Source: an uncultured Clostridia bacterium
GTDB taxonomy: Bacteria > Bacillota > Clostridia > Christensenellales > Aristaeellaceae
NCBI GenBank assembly: GCA_934647235.1
Contig: CAKUFG010000027.1
Location: 1-39,223 of the forward strand
DNA length: 39,223 nt
Direction: 5' to 3'
Within the stretch, counting starts at the first letter, position 1; each line of letters begins with the position of its first letter. The position numbers were made by a program, and so were the translations under genes. The notes under the pieces are model-generated. The model was not told the origin of the DNA and did not search any database. It was given only the letters and a program-made list of their open reading frames with translations. Positions 1 to 8,830 of the stretch are shown here, piece by piece.

Positions 1-966
1 CGCGCCGTGCTTGCGCAGCTGCAGGACTCGCCGGCGGAAATCCGGGCGCTGGTCATGGACGGCGACCCTCTCGCGCAGGCGCTTGCGCGGAACGTTCGCG
101 TCATGACGGGCGACGTGTGCGACGAGGCCGCGCTCGAACGCTTCTTTGCGGGCGCGGATGAGCATACCTGCGTCATTCACTGCGCGGGGATTATCTCCGT
201 GGCCACGCATCCGGGCGACCGAATCTACCGGGTCAACGTGGACGGCACGAGGAATATTCTGAAATTCTGCCGCCAATGCGGCGTTGGAAAGCTGGTTCAT
301 GTCAGCTCTGTCCATGCGATTCCGGAAAAGCCGAAGGGCACGGAAATCGCGGAGACGACGACCTTTTCCCCGGAGCTTGTCAGGGGCGATTACGCAAAGA
401 GCAAGGCCATGGCCACGGCGCTGGTGCTGCAGGCGGCGAAGGACGGGCTGAACGCCAGCGTCGTGTTCCCCTCGGGCATCATCGGGCCAGGCGATCTGGG
501 AAAGGGCAGCATTACGAATATGCTGCTGTCCTTCCTCGCGGGAAAGCTGCCGCTGGCGGTAAAGGGCGGATATGATTTCGTGGACGTGCGGGACGTCGCC
601 TCGGGCGTCGTCGCGTGCGCGGAGCGCGGTCTGCCCGGACACGGCTACATCCTTTCGGGACATTACGCCACCATTCGGGATATCCTGGAGATGGTGAAAA
701 AGACGGTGAACCTGCGGCGCAGCGTGTCCTATCTGCCGATCAGCTTTGCGAAGCTGGTCGCGCCGATTTTTGAAAAGATCAGTCTGCGCAGGCGGGAACC
801 GCTCTACTTTACGCCCTATTCCATCGCGGTGCTGGATTCCAACGGCGCATTCAGCCGCAACGCTGCGGCAACGGCCCTCGGCTATACGCCCAGGCCGCTG
901 AGCAGTACGATACGGGATACCGTGGTATGGCTGAAGGAGAAGATGGGCGGCAAATCACAGGCGTAA
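1..966 (+). CDS. NAD-dependent epimerase/dehydratase (extended SDR), 5'-truncated by window edge
   Basis: The frame is open from base 1. The visible protein begins inside the Rossmann fold: the N-terminal GxxGxxG dinucleotide-binding motif is missing, so the gene starts upstream of the window and the GTG at 7 is not a credible start. Seen: a CVIHCAG strand, a VNVDGTRN helix, the SSVHA strand and the catalytic YAKSK (YxxxK), in the order expected of an extended short-chain dehydrogenase/reductase. The closest general type is dihydroflavonol-4-reductase-like or nucleoside-diphosphate-sugar epimerase. Such enzymes oxidise, reduce or epimerise sugars or hydroxyl substrates with NAD(P); the substrate cannot be told from the sequence. 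The gene ends at TAA 964-966, followed by a 500-bp gene-free stretch, so it is the last gene of its transcription unit. Confidence 0.85.
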   Translation, partial: RAVLAQLQDSPAEIRALVMDGDPLAQALARNVRVMTGDVCDEAALERFFAGADEHTCVIHCAGIISVATHPGDRIYRVNVDGTRNILKFCRQCGVGKLVHVSSVHAIPEKPKGTEIAETTTFSPELVRGDYAKSKAMATALVLQAAKDGLNASVVFPSGIIGPGDLGKGSITNMLLSFLAGKLPLAVKGGYDFVDVRDVASGVVACAERGLPGHGYILSGHYATIRDILEMVKKTVNLRRSVSYLPISFAKLVAPIFEKISLRRREPLYFTPYSIAVLDSNGAFSRNAAATALGYTPRPLSSTIRDTVVWLKEKMGGKSQA

Positions 967-1182
967 AAAGATATGAAAGGTATGCATAGCTACGGGTGAC
1001 TTGACCAGCCGCCCTTTCTTTTCGGTAGCGCTAAAAACCTCAAGCATTTGGCCGTTTGCTGCATCGGTGCATCTGCACAGAGCCATAATTGCTCTGTAAG
1101 CGTCGGGTGCAAATGCACCCGCTGTTGCACCCTGAAAGGCGCATCGCCCCTTGTATCATAGTCTGCCAGATTAGCCAACTAA

Positions 1183-1221
1183 GTCCTCATGTTTTGATAC
1201 AAAGCATGAGGATTTCTTTTT
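1183..1221 (+). terminator. Rho-independent terminator-like hairpin
   Basis: The stem CCTCATG (1185-1191) pairs with CATGAGG (1205-1211), followed by a T-rich tract (1213-1221). It lies about 220 bp downstream of the epimerase stop, so it may end that transcript or a structured RNA upstream of it. Confidence 0.6.
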
Positions 1222-1404
1222 GCATTTATAGACTGATAAACCGTCAGAATACAGGCTATAACTACCAAAGATGAGATATAGATGCAAGAAACGAACCGCA
1301 CGGCGTCATTTTATCAACTGTCAGTTCCCGCTCTCCGGTCCTTTTTAGTCTACTCACAGCTGCTTTTCGGGGTCGAAATCAGAGATTTATCAAGAAATGC
1401 ACCC

Positions 1405-1457
1405 TACTTTGGACGATAGCAGGGTATCGTCCACAATGCGAGGTTTCGTCCAAAGTA
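1405..1457 (+). promoter_or_regulatory. Overlapping alternative inverted repeats before the kinase gene
   Basis: TACTTTGGACGA (1405-1416) is a perfect inverted repeat of TCGTCCAAAGTA (1446-1457). Its right part is also the left arm of a second hairpin, GGACGATA (1411-1418) with TATCGTCC (1425-1432). The two structures share bases and cannot form together. This resembles an attenuator or operator, but no ligand or protein is identifiable. Confidence 0.35.
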
Positions 1458-1467
1458 CGGGAAAAGG

Positions 1468-2985
1468 GTGGGCGGCGTGAAAAGCGTCGCCATCCAGGCG
1501 GAGGACTGGCTGCCGGATGGGACAGGCCGGCGGATTGTTTTTTCGGTCGCCGGGGATGCGTATCAATCCGGCGCAAGCTTTTATCTGTGCAGCCGGGAGC
1601 GGTATGAGTCCATCGCGCGCTTCAGCGCAAACATGATTCCCATCGTCACGGGCATATTTGCCATCATGGCCGTATACGGCTGCTCGCTGTATCTGTTCAA
1701 GCGAAGCGAAAAATACCTGATGCTGTTTGCGCTGTATGCCGGGGCGCTGGCGCTGTGGTTTCTGCCAAGCATCTGCACAATCCGCACGCCCTTTTTCCGC
1801 TCGGTCTGCTATAACTCCTACAACTGCGCCATCCTGCTGAGCATTCTGATGTGCGCGCAGATGAGCGGGATCGGACGAAACAGCCCCGTTCAGCTTCTGT
1901 ATCGGTGGTACGCCGCGCTGCCGGTATGCGCACTGATTACCTGGCTGATCAGCCTGCTGCCGGTATCCTCCCATGGCATGGAGGTAATGCGTTTTGCGCT
2001 GTACCTTGTGCAGATCGTCATCCTGCTGGAAGGCATTGCCAAGGGCAGGCGCTCCTTCTGGATTCTGATGCTGGGGCTTCTGTTCAGCCAGGCGGTTCGC
2101 CTGGTGGTCATTCAGCCGCATTACGGGCCGATTCACGTTTCTGTCGTGTGGCTGCTTGTCAAATACCTGCGCCTGGGCATTTTTGTGTTCGCCCTGTGCT
2201 GCATGGTGTTTACAAACCGGCTTTTTGCGCGCAAATATCAGGAGGCCGAAACGCTGGCGCATGAGCTGGACGCAAAGGTGCAGCAGCGCACGGCGGAGCT
2301 GGTGCGCCAGCAGCAGGAGCAGCGCAACCTGGTAACCAACATTTCGCACGATCTGCGCACGCCGCTTTTTATCATGAAGGGGTGCCTGGAGCGCGTGCGT
2401 GAAAACGGCAGCCAGCCGGAAATTCTGGCCATTGCGGAGGACAGGCTGGCGTTTATCACGCGGCTTGTGAACGATCTGTTTACCGCCTCAAAGCTGGACG
2501 ACCATAAGCTGCTGATGGAAACGGAGCCGTTTGATCTGAGCGCCGCGCTGCAGGGCGTAGTAACCGCCCTTGCGCTGGAAAGCGAGGATCGGGGAATCGC
2601 CATGCACAGCCGGATCGCGCCGGGCGTCATGGCCTGGGGCGATGAAAACAGGCTTGCCTCCGCCCTGCAGAATGTGATTGCAAACGCAGTCGCCTATACG
2701 CCGCAGGGCGGGCAGATTGAGGTGCAGCTGAAGGAGGCGGACGGCAAGGCCCTGATTACGGTCAGCGATAACGGTCCCGGCATTGCGCCGGAGGATCTTG
2801 GCCGGATTTTCGAGCGCTACTATATCGCCAACCGGGAGGAGCATCGCGTTTCCAACGGGCTGGGGCTGTCCATCGCGCGGGAGATCGTCCGCCTGCACCG
2901 GGGCGATATCGAGGTATCCAGCCGCGTGGGCGAGGGAACGGAATTCCGCATCACACTGCCGCGCTGGCAGAAGCGGGAGCAATAA
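1468..2985 (+). CDS. 7TM (7TMR-DISM-like) sensor histidine kinase, apparently N-terminally truncated
   Basis: Membrane sensor kinase that would autophosphorylate on histidine and pass the phosphate to an unidentified response regulator. After about 50 residues come seven hydrophobic segments (roughly residues 53-255), a short coiled stretch, a HisKA domain with the phospho-acceptor in NISHDLRTP (His294 from this start), and a HATPase_c domain with a QNVIANA N-box, DNGPGIA and GLGLSIA. The layout matches 7TMR-DISM kinases, but the roughly 150-residue extracytoplasmic domain that normally precedes the 7TM region is almost absent. The frame is open only from 1420, after TAG 1417-1419, and has no ATG; GTG 1468 or GTG 1477 are the only candidates and neither has a good ribosome site. 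The gene may be a truncated remnant. No response regulator is adjacent; a terminator follows. Confidence 0.8.
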   Translation: MGGVKSVAIQAEDWLPDGTGRRIVFSVAGDAYQSGASFYLCSRERYESIARFSANMIPIVTGIFAIMAVYGCSLYLFKRSEKYLMLFALYAGALALWFLPSICTIRTPFFRSVCYNSYNCAILLSILMCAQMSGIGRNSPVQLLYRWYAALPVCALITWLISLLPVSSHGMEVMRFALYLVQIVILLEGIAKGRRSFWILMLGLLFSQAVRLVVIQPHYGPIHVSVVWLLVKYLRLGIFVFALCCMVFTNRLFARKYQEAETLAHELDAKVQQRTAELVRQQQEQRNLVTNISHDLRTPLFIMKGCLERVRENGSQPEILAIAEDRLAFITRLVNDLFTASKLDDHKLLMETEPFDLSAALQGVVTALALESEDRGIAMHSRIAPGVMAWGDENRLASALQNVIANAVAYTPQGGQIEVQLKEADGKALITVSDNGPGIAPEDLGRIFERYYIANREEHRVSNGLGLSIAREIVRLHRGDIEVSSRVGEGTEFRITLPRWQKREQ

Positions 2986-3005
2986 ACCGGCGGCGCCGCG
3001 TCGGG

Positions 3006-3040
3006 AAAAGGCTGTTCTTTTTTCAAGGACAGCCTTTTTT
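3006..3040 (+). terminator. Rho-independent terminator after the kinase gene
   Basis: AAAAGGCTGT (3006-3015) pairs with ACAGCCTTTT (3029-3038), which runs into a T tract ending at 3040. It lies 20 bp after the kinase stop codon. Confidence 0.8.
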
Positions 3041-3158
3041 ATATTGAAAACGGCGGCAATACGCCAAGCGGCCCGCAGCCAGCGTCGATCAGCCGCTCCG
3101 CGAACGTCCTGCCGGCAAATCCGTCCATGATTTTCTGGCGTTTTTTATCCCAAATAGG

Positions 3159-3187
3159 TTGACATTTTGGCAAAACAGCGTTATGCT
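3159..3187 (+). promoter_or_regulatory. Sigma-A-type promoter of the starch operon
   Basis: TTGACA at 3159-3164, a 17-bp spacer and TATGCT at 3182-3187: a perfect -35 and a near-consensus -10. Transcription would start near 3194, inside the palindromic operator. The 5' leader of about 140 nt contains a 7-bp GGGCGCT/AGCGCCC hairpin (3214-3234). Confidence 0.8.
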
Positions 3188-3192
3188 GACAA

Positions 3193-3206
3193 TGCAAACG
3201 TTTGCA
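3193..3206 (+). promoter_or_regulatory. LacI/MalR-family-type operator palindrome
   Basis: TGCAAACGTTTGCA is a perfect 14-bp palindrome with the central CG and flanking AAA/TTT typical of LacI-family (MalR-like) operators; it also resembles a CcpA cre site. It covers the predicted transcription start, where a bound repressor would block initiation. No LacI-family gene lies in the window, so the regulator is encoded elsewhere. Confidence 0.8.
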
Positions 3207-3336
3207 CGAAATTGGGCGCTGTTCAGGAGCGCCCGGAAGCCCGATGAAGCGCTTCAATCCCTGCCTTTCATTCAGGGCGCATCGCGCAGCCGCGCCGGGC
3301 GGCGGCGGGCTGGCATATCAATAACGGAGGAAACGC

Positions 3337-5016
3337 ATGAACATTCCGGCTGTCACGCATCGCGGGCGCGGCATTGACTGCTATCCGCTGGATGAGCACA
3401 CCTTCCGCATTCGCCTGACCACGGCGAAGGGCGATTTTGACCGCGCCGAGCTCTGCTTCTGCATGAACAAATACGCCTGGAGCACGCAGCGCCGGACGCT
3501 GCCCCTGCCCAGGATCGCCGAGGACGATACGCTGGATTATTATCAGATCGACCTGACCGGCGACGATACGCGGCTGTGCTATCTGTTTTTACTATATCAT
3601 AATGGCGAGTGCTTTTACTTCAGCGAAGAAGGGATTTCGCGCACTTATGATTTTGAGCGCGCTTACTACACCTTCTTCCAGTACCCCTATATTTTCCCCT
3701 GCAATGTACACCGGCATATTCCCTGGACGGATACGGCCGTCATGTACCAGATTTTTCCTGAGCGCTTTGCCAACGGCATGGGCGAAAAGCCCTATATCAC
3801 TGCGCCGTGGGATGCAAAGCCAACCCCCAGGATGTACCTTGGCGGCGACCTGCCGGGCGTAACGCAGCATCTGGATTACCTGAGCGACCTGGGCGTTAAC
3901 TGCCTGTATTTTACGCCCATTCACCCCTCCCCCACCAACCACAAATACAGCATCGTGGATTATTATGATGTGGACGCGGGGTTCGGCGGACAGGCTGCCT
4001 TCCACGAGCTGGTGCAGGCTGCGCACGCGCGCGGCATGCGCGTGTTGCTGGACGGCGTGTTCAACCACTGCTCCGAGCATCATTCCTTCTTTGAGGACGT
4101 CAAGCGCCGCGGCAAGGCCTCGCCGTATTATGACTTTTTCCTGATCGACGGCGATTTTCCAAGCCATGAAAAGGGCAATTACAGCACCTTCGGCTTTTCC
4201 AGCGACATGCCCAAGCTCAACACCGGCAATCCCGCCGTGATCGATTATTTCTGCGGCGTGGGCGCGTGGTGGATAAGGGAATTCGGCATCGATGGCTGGC
4301 GGCTGGACGTGATGGATGAAATCAGCGATGATTTCCTGCGCGCCTTCCGCAAGGCTGTCAAGGCCGCCAACCCGGACGCGCTGATTCTTGGCGAAGCCTG
4401 GCACGACCCGCGCGCGTGGCTGGCGGGCGACGAGCTGGACGGCGTGATGAACTACGGCCTGACCAAGGCGCTGATCGATTATCTGGTGGACGGCGCGCTG
4501 ACGGCGCGGCAGGCCGCCTCGCGGCTGACCCGCCTGTTCTTCCGCACCACATCGATTTCCGCCCGGATGATGATGAACCTGCTCGATTCCCACGATACCG
4601 ATCGCTTTCTCACCCTGCTGCGGGGCGACCGGAAGCGGCTGAAGCTGGCGCTGTGCCTTCTCTTTTTCTTTCCCGGCATGCCCTGCGTTTACTACGGCGA
4701 TGAAATCGGCATGACCGGCGGCTACGATCCGGACTGCCGCAAGGGCTTTGTCTGGGACGAAGCGGCGTGGAATACGGCTCTTCGCCGGCATGTACAGCTT
4801 CTCGCCCGCCTGAAAACGGGCGGCCGCCTGGCGGGCGACGATATCCGCATTTCCGCCTCGGGCAATGTGCTGTCGCTGGAGCGCGGGGAGCTTACCCTGC
4901 TCGTCAACGCCTCCAGCCGCGCCGCGCGCTATTGCGTTCGCGGCCGGGAGGGGAAAATCGCAGCAAACGGCTTTGTCATTCTGGATGCCGACGCATCCAT
5001 TATCAAGGAGGAATAA
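3337..5016 (+). CDS. Cytoplasmic GH13 alpha-glucan hydrolase (neopullulanase/maltogenic amylase type)
   Basis: 559-residue glycoside hydrolase family 13 protein without a signal peptide, so it probably cleaves imported maltodextrins in the cytoplasm. An N-terminal beta-rich domain (about residues 1-115, CBM34-like) precedes the TIM barrel. Catalytic residues are visible: nucleophile Asp324 in DGWRLDV, acid/base Glu353 in ILGEAWHD and transition-state Asp420 in DSHDTDRF; the DGVFNHCS motif of conserved region I is also present. The N-domain plus length fits neopullulanase, cyclomaltodextrinase or maltogenic amylase; exact specificity is not decidable by eye. The start ATG 3337 has GGAGG 7 bp upstream. 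It is the first gene of the operon, behind the promoter and operator at 3159-3206; the binding-protein gene starts 3 bp after its stop, with its ribosome site inside this gene's end. Confidence 0.93.
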   Translation: MNIPAVTHRGRGIDCYPLDEHTFRIRLTTAKGDFDRAELCFCMNKYAWSTQRRTLPLPRIAEDDTLDYYQIDLTGDDTRLCYLFLLYHNGECFYFSEEGISRTYDFERAYYTFFQYPYIFPCNVHRHIPWTDTAVMYQIFPERFANGMGEKPYITAPWDAKPTPRMYLGGDLPGVTQHLDYLSDLGVNCLYFTPIHPSPTNHKYSIVDYYDVDAGFGGQAAFHELVQAAHARGMRVLLDGVFNHCSEHHSFFEDVKRRGKASPYYDFFLIDGDFPSHEKGNYSTFGFSSDMPKLNTGNPAVIDYFCGVGAWWIREFGIDGWRLDVMDEISDDFLRAFRKAVKAANPDALILGEAWHDPRAWLAGDELDGVMNYGLTKALIDYLVDGALTARQAASRLTRLFFRTTSISARMMMNLLDSHDTDRFLTLLRGDRKRLKLALCLLFFFPGMPCVYYGDEIGMTGGYDPDCRKGFVWDEAAWNTALRRHVQLLARLKTGGRLAGDDIRISASGNVLSLERGELTLLVNASSRAARYCVRGREGKIAANGFVILDADASIIKEE

Positions 5017-5019
5017 CCC

Positions 5020-6486
5020 ATGAAAAGGACGCTTGCATTGCTGCTGTGCCTGGCGCTGCTGTGCGCCTGCGCGCCGAGCCTCGCCGAGGGAAGCGACCGC
5101 TACAAGGCCGTCACCGCCCGCTTTAACGGTCAGCTTGAAAAGGGCGCCGTAGTCAACGTGCTGGAAAACAACACGGCCATCGAGCTGGGCTATGTGCAGC
5201 AGCTCATCGACGCCTTTAACGAGGCCTACCGCGATCAGGGCGTTTCCGCCCAGATCATGGACATCGACCAGTACAGCGACCTGGCGACCGACGGCCCCTA
5301 TGGCTACGGCCCGGACGTGTGGTATCAGGCCAACGACATCCTGATGAAATACGCCACCAAAAAGCACCTGCTGCCCCTGCCGGTCTACAGCCTCGAAAGC
5401 TGGGAGCTAATCCCGCAGAACGCATGGGACGCCTACAGGATGCAGATGTACGGCGAGGATTTTTACTGCGGCGTACCGATCAACGTGCAAAGCGGCATGC
5501 TGTTCTACATTGAATCCATGCTGCCGGACAACTGGCAGGCGGAATGGGACCTGAACCAGAACGGCACGCCCGACTTTTTTGAAACCTTCACCGCCCTGTA
5601 CGCCCTGAGCCAGGATATCCAGCAGAACGGCGGCAAAACCGAATACGGCTATCTGGACGATCTGGTGGACGTATACTTCTCCGTGGGCTATGCGCTGACC
5701 TACGGCGCGTATGTCTTTGGCAACGGCAATACCAACCCCGATGATATCGGCCTGGCCAAGGGCGGCGCAGCCCAGGGGCTGAACATGCTGCGCCAGTGGG
5801 CCGCCCTGATGAACAACACCGAGGTGCTGGACAAAACCTTTGCCGCCGCTGCCTATGCCTATCTGGCGCAGAGCAAGATGCTGTGCACCATCACCACGCC
5901 GGACGTGAAGCAGATGTTCATCCGCGCGATGGTCAACACCGGCAACTGGACCAAGGAAGAGGCCGAGGCCGACCTGAAGATGATCAACGTGCCGCGCCTG
6001 CCCGCCTCCGCCGATCTGACCAGCGACGCATGGCAGGATACCATTCTCGATATGGAAAACAAGACCGTCCGCACCAAGATGATGGGCGGCGTGAACGGCT
6101 ACGGCATTTCTGCCTACACCGAATGCCCCAACGCCTCGCTTGCCTTCATTGAGTTTGCCGCAGGCTATGAGCAGGTTATGCTGCGCAACCAGGTGCTGGG
6201 CGTTACCCCCGCCCGCAGCGACGCTGCCGCCGCCATCGGCCAGACCGACGCGACCGTGCAGATGATCTTTGACAACCTGAACGAGGGCTATATCGACGTG
6301 ATGCCCGCCATCAACGAAACCGCGCAGATCTGGACGCCGGGCGAATCCTTCCTGATCGATCTGTGCACCGATGCGTTCCGCCTGTCCCGCGGCGAAGCGG
6401 AGCTGTATGAAACCATCGAAAAAATCCAGCAAGGGCTGGAGCGCATGGTGCAGCAGATTTTCGACGCGATTCACACCCTGGCGTAA
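5020..6486 (+). CDS. ABC transporter extracellular solute-binding protein, maltodextrin type
   Basis: 488-residue exported binding protein. The N-terminus has two lysine/arginine residues, a leucine-rich core and either a lipobox (LCAC, Cys at about residue 17) or a type I site after APSLA; a lipoprotein is usual for Gram-positive binding proteins. The mature part has the pattern of extracellular family 1 solute-binding proteins (LENNTAIE near the start, PDVWYQAND, YGVPI-like stretches). It should bind maltodextrins or other starch oligosaccharides for the two permeases that follow; the sugar specificity is inferred from the flanking amylases. It is translationally close-packed: AAGGAGG at 5005-5011 overlaps the end of the upstream GH13 gene. 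It ends at TAA 6484-6486, 30 bp before the first permease. Confidence 0.9.
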   Translation: MKRTLALLLCLALLCACAPSLAEGSDRYKAVTARFNGQLEKGAVVNVLENNTAIELGYVQQLIDAFNEAYRDQGVSAQIMDIDQYSDLATDGPYGYGPDVWYQANDILMKYATKKHLLPLPVYSLESWELIPQNAWDAYRMQMYGEDFYCGVPINVQSGMLFYIESMLPDNWQAEWDLNQNGTPDFFETFTALYALSQDIQQNGGKTEYGYLDDLVDVYFSVGYALTYGAYVFGNGNTNPDDIGLAKGGAAQGLNMLRQWAALMNNTEVLDKTFAAAAYAYLAQSKMLCTITTPDVKQMFIRAMVNTGNWTKEEAEADLKMINVPRLPASADLTSDAWQDTILDMENKTVRTKMMGGVNGYGISAYTECPNASLAFIEFAAGYEQVMLRNQVLGVTPARSDAAAAIGQTDATVQMIFDNLNEGYIDVMPAINETAQIWTPGESFLIDLCTDAFRLSRGEAELYETIEKIQQGLERMVQQIFDAIHTLA

Positions 6487-6516
6487 GCAGCGCTTTTTCG
6501 GAAGGAGTCGTCCGTC

Positions 6517-7896
6517 ATGACTATGCAAGCGACCAAACAAGCCGCCCGCCGCGCCCCCTTCGCCCGCCTTCGGGCGGGGGCGCAGGCGCTTGCCCGCTTT
6601 ATCCGCTGGGCCCCCGTCCGGGTGTGGCTGTCCGCCGCCGTGATGGGGCTGGGGCAGCTTTGCTACGGGCAGATCATCAAGGGCCTGCTCTTTATGGGCC
6701 TGGAGGCGGCGGGCATATGGTATTTCATTGTCCGCGGCGCGCGGGATTTCATCGGCTTTTTCACCCTGGGCACGCAGGAGGAAGACCTGTGGATGGGCAT
6801 AAAGGGCGACAACAGCATGAACATGCTGATTCTGGGCATCTTCGCCATCATCCTGCTGTGCTTCCTGATTCTGCTGTGGGTATGCAATATCCGCGACGCA
6901 GCCTTTACTGCGCGGCAGGTTGAAAAGGGCAAAAAGCCGCGCTCCTTCCCCGAAACGCTGGCCGCGCTGGCGGATGAGCGGTTTCACGTTGCGGCGCTGT
7001 GCCTGCCCCTGGTCACGGTGATGATCTTCTCGGTGCTGCCCATTATCTTCATGATCCTCATCGCCTTTACCAATCTGGGCGGCGATATTGTGTATCCCAG
7101 GCTGGCCGACTGGAGCTTTTCCGCCTGGCAAAAGATATTCAGCGTGGGCAAGCTGGGCAGCACGTTCGGCAAGATTCTCACGTGGAACGTCATGTGGGCG
7201 GTAAGCACCACGGCCATCAACTTTCTGTGCGGCCTGGGGCTGGCGCTGCTGCTCAACAAAAAGAACGTGCGCGGCTCCAAGATCTGGCGGGCGTTCCCTA
7301 TCCTGGCCTACGCCATCCCCGGCTTCATCTCCATGCTGGGGTTCAAGTTCATGTTTTCCCAGTCCGGCCCCATCAACAGCCTGCTGGCTGCCGCCGGGAA
7401 GGATACCATCTTCTTCCTTACCAACGACGCCTCGGCCAAATGGTGGGCGCGCGGCATCGGCCTGTTTGTCAACGCATGGATTTCCGTTCCCTCCATCATG
7501 CTGATGACCACCGGCATCCTGACCAACATCAACCACGACCTGTACGAGGCCTCCTCGCTGGACGGCGCAACGCCCTTCCAGCAGTTCCGCAAGATCACGC
7601 TGCCCTTCGTCATCTTCTCCACCACGCCCGTGCTTATCAGCCAGTTCGTGGGCAATTTCAATAACTTCGGCATCTTCTTCTTCATGCGCAGCGGCGTCAT
7701 ATCCAACTACGGCGATTACTTCCTCGCCTCGGATACCGACCTGCTGATCAACTGGCTCTACAACCTGTCCGTGGACAACAATTACTATTCCGTCGGCGCG
7801 GCTATCTCTCTGATGATCTTCGTCATCACGGCCACGCTCTCCCTGACGGTATACATTCGTTCCGCGGCCTATAAGCAGGAGGATACCTATCAATGA
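6517..7896 (+). CDS. ABC sugar transporter permease, MalF-like
   Basis: 459-residue inner-membrane permease of the binding-protein-dependent sugar family. It has an N-terminal extension with extra hydrophobic segments (about residues 33-70 and 108-128), then the core binding-protein-dependent transport domain. The EAA loop that contacts the ATPase is visible as EASSLDGATPFQQFRKITLP (about residues 347-366). The longer N-terminal part relative to the second permease is the usual MalF/MalG asymmetry. ATG 6517 has GGAAGGAG about 9 bp upstream; ATG 6523 is a possible alternative. It overlaps the next gene by an ATGA. No ATPase gene is in the operon, so a shared MsmX/MalK-type ATPase encoded elsewhere is expected. 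Confidence 0.93.
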   Translation: MTMQATKQAARRAPFARLRAGAQALARFIRWAPVRVWLSAAVMGLGQLCYGQIIKGLLFMGLEAAGIWYFIVRGARDFIGFFTLGTQEEDLWMGIKGDNSMNMLILGIFAIILLCFLILLWVCNIRDAAFTARQVEKGKKPRSFPETLAALADERFHVAALCLPLVTVMIFSVLPIIFMILIAFTNLGGDIVYPRLADWSFSAWQKIFSVGKLGSTFGKILTWNVMWAVSTTAINFLCGLGLALLLNKKNVRGSKIWRAFPILAYAIPGFISMLGFKFMFSQSGPINSLLAAAGKDTIFFLTNDASAKWWARGIGLFVNAWISVPSIMLMTTGILTNINHDLYEASSLDGATPFQQFRKITLPFVIFSTTPVLISQFVGNFNNFGIFFFMRSGVISNYGDYFLASDTDLLINWLYNLSVDNNYYSVGAAISLMIFVITATLSLTVYIRSAAYKQEDTYQ

Positions 7897-8768
7897 GCGC
7901 ATACGCCATGCCGGCCAAGGCCGGAAAACGAAAGCTTACGCTGCGCCGCGCCCTGGACGATGGGTTTACCTATCTGGCGCTGATCATCGTTTCGCTGATC
8001 TTTCTGCTCCCCTGCCTGTGGCTGATTCTGGCCTCGCTGAGCAAATCGGGCAGCCTGTACGAAATCCACGGCTTCTTCCCGACGGAATACAGCCTGCAGA
8101 CCTTCATCGATCTGTTTACCGACGATGTGAACGGCCTGTATCCCTATCGCCAGTGGTTCATAAACACCCTTTACGTCGCGTCCATGAGCTGCGTTTTCGG
8201 CACGGTACTGGTCATCCTGACCGGCTATGTGATGAGCCGCTTCCGCTTCAAGGGGCGCAACGCAATCAAGAACCTGACGCTGGTGCTGGGTATGTTCCCC
8301 GGCTTTATGGGCATGACCGCCATCTACATCATCATGGCGCAGCTGGGGCTGCTTAACCGGCTGGAAGCGCTGATCTTCCTCTACGCCGGCACCGCGCCGA
8401 TGGGGTATCTCGTGCAGAAGGGCTACTTTGATACCATCCCCGCCACCATCCACGAGGCGGCGCGCATCGACGGCGCGACCAACCTGCAGATCTTCACCAG
8501 GATCACCCTGCCGCTGTCCAAGCCCATGATCGTCTACACCGCGCTTACGCAGTTTGCCTGGCCGTGGAGCGACTGCCTGCTGCCCAAGCTGCTGCTCAAG
8601 AACCGCGATCAGTGGACGGTCGCCGTCGGCCTGTTCTCGATGCCTGAAACGCACTTTTCCCGCTTTGCGGCAGGCAGCGTGTTCATCGCCGTGCCCATCG
8701 TGATTCTCTACTTCTGCCTGGTCAAGCACATCGTCAACGGCCTTACCGCCGGCGCTGTGAAGGGTTAA
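7893..8768 (+). CDS. ABC sugar transporter permease, MalG-like
   Basis: 291-residue inner-membrane permease and partner of the MalF-like protein. Six hydrophobic segments are evident, starting with a long one at about residues 28-50. The EAA loop is EAARIDGATNLQIFTRITLP (about residues 190-209). Its length is typical of MalG. The start ATG overlaps the stop of the upstream permease (ATGA, 7893-7896), implying coupled translation, and the ribosome site AGGAGG lies in the end of that gene. Its stop is 62 bp before the next gene's start. Confidence 0.94.
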   Translation: MSAYAMPAKAGKRKLTLRRALDDGFTYLALIIVSLIFLLPCLWLILASLSKSGSLYEIHGFFPTEYSLQTFIDLFTDDVNGLYPYRQWFINTLYVASMSCVFGTVLVILTGYVMSRFRFKGRNAIKNLTLVLGMFPGFMGMTAIYIIMAQLGLLNRLEALIFLYAGTAPMGYLVQKGYFDTIPATIHEAARIDGATNLQIFTRITLPLSKPMIVYTALTQFAWPWSDCLLPKLLLKNRDQWTVAVGLFSMPETHFSRFAAGSVFIAVPIVILYFCLVKHIVNGLTAGAVKG

Positions 8769-8830
8769 GCAGCAGGCGAAGCTCCCTGCCTTGCCCCTGC
8801 TTTCCAAATGAAAAATGAAGGAGCGTGCCC

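Larger units (their letters stand above)
967..1467. other. Gene-free stretch with a run of hairpins
   Basis: No convincing gene is present. Several short perfect inverted repeats follow each other: GTGCA/TGCAC (1067-1078), AGAGC/GCTCT (1079-1095) and GGGTGCA/TGCACCC with a two-base loop (1105-1120). A terminator-like hairpin follows at 1183-1221 and competing hairpins at 1405-1457. The order looks like a structured RNA or mobile repeat, but I recognise no known riboswitch or ncRNA family in it. Confidence 0.4.

Noticed and set aside
990..1178. 62-residue minus-strand frame after the epimerase gene
   Set aside because: It spans the perfect hairpins at 1067-1120, has no ribosome site and looks like translation of a structured repeat.
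3193..3206. CcpA cre site instead of a LacI/MalR operator
   Set aside because: The perfect symmetry and overlap with the transcription start favour a local LacI-family repressor; cre sites are usually less symmetric. CcpA cannot be fully excluded.
5407..7902. Very long open frame on the minus strand opposite the binding-protein and permease genes (similar ones at 3592-5367, 10312-11655, 32228-33829)
   Set aside because: Sequence is low-complexity, His/Gln/Gly-rich and unlike any protein; it is the antisense shadow typical of GC-rich coding DNA, and the plus-strand genes have clear motifs and ribosome sites.
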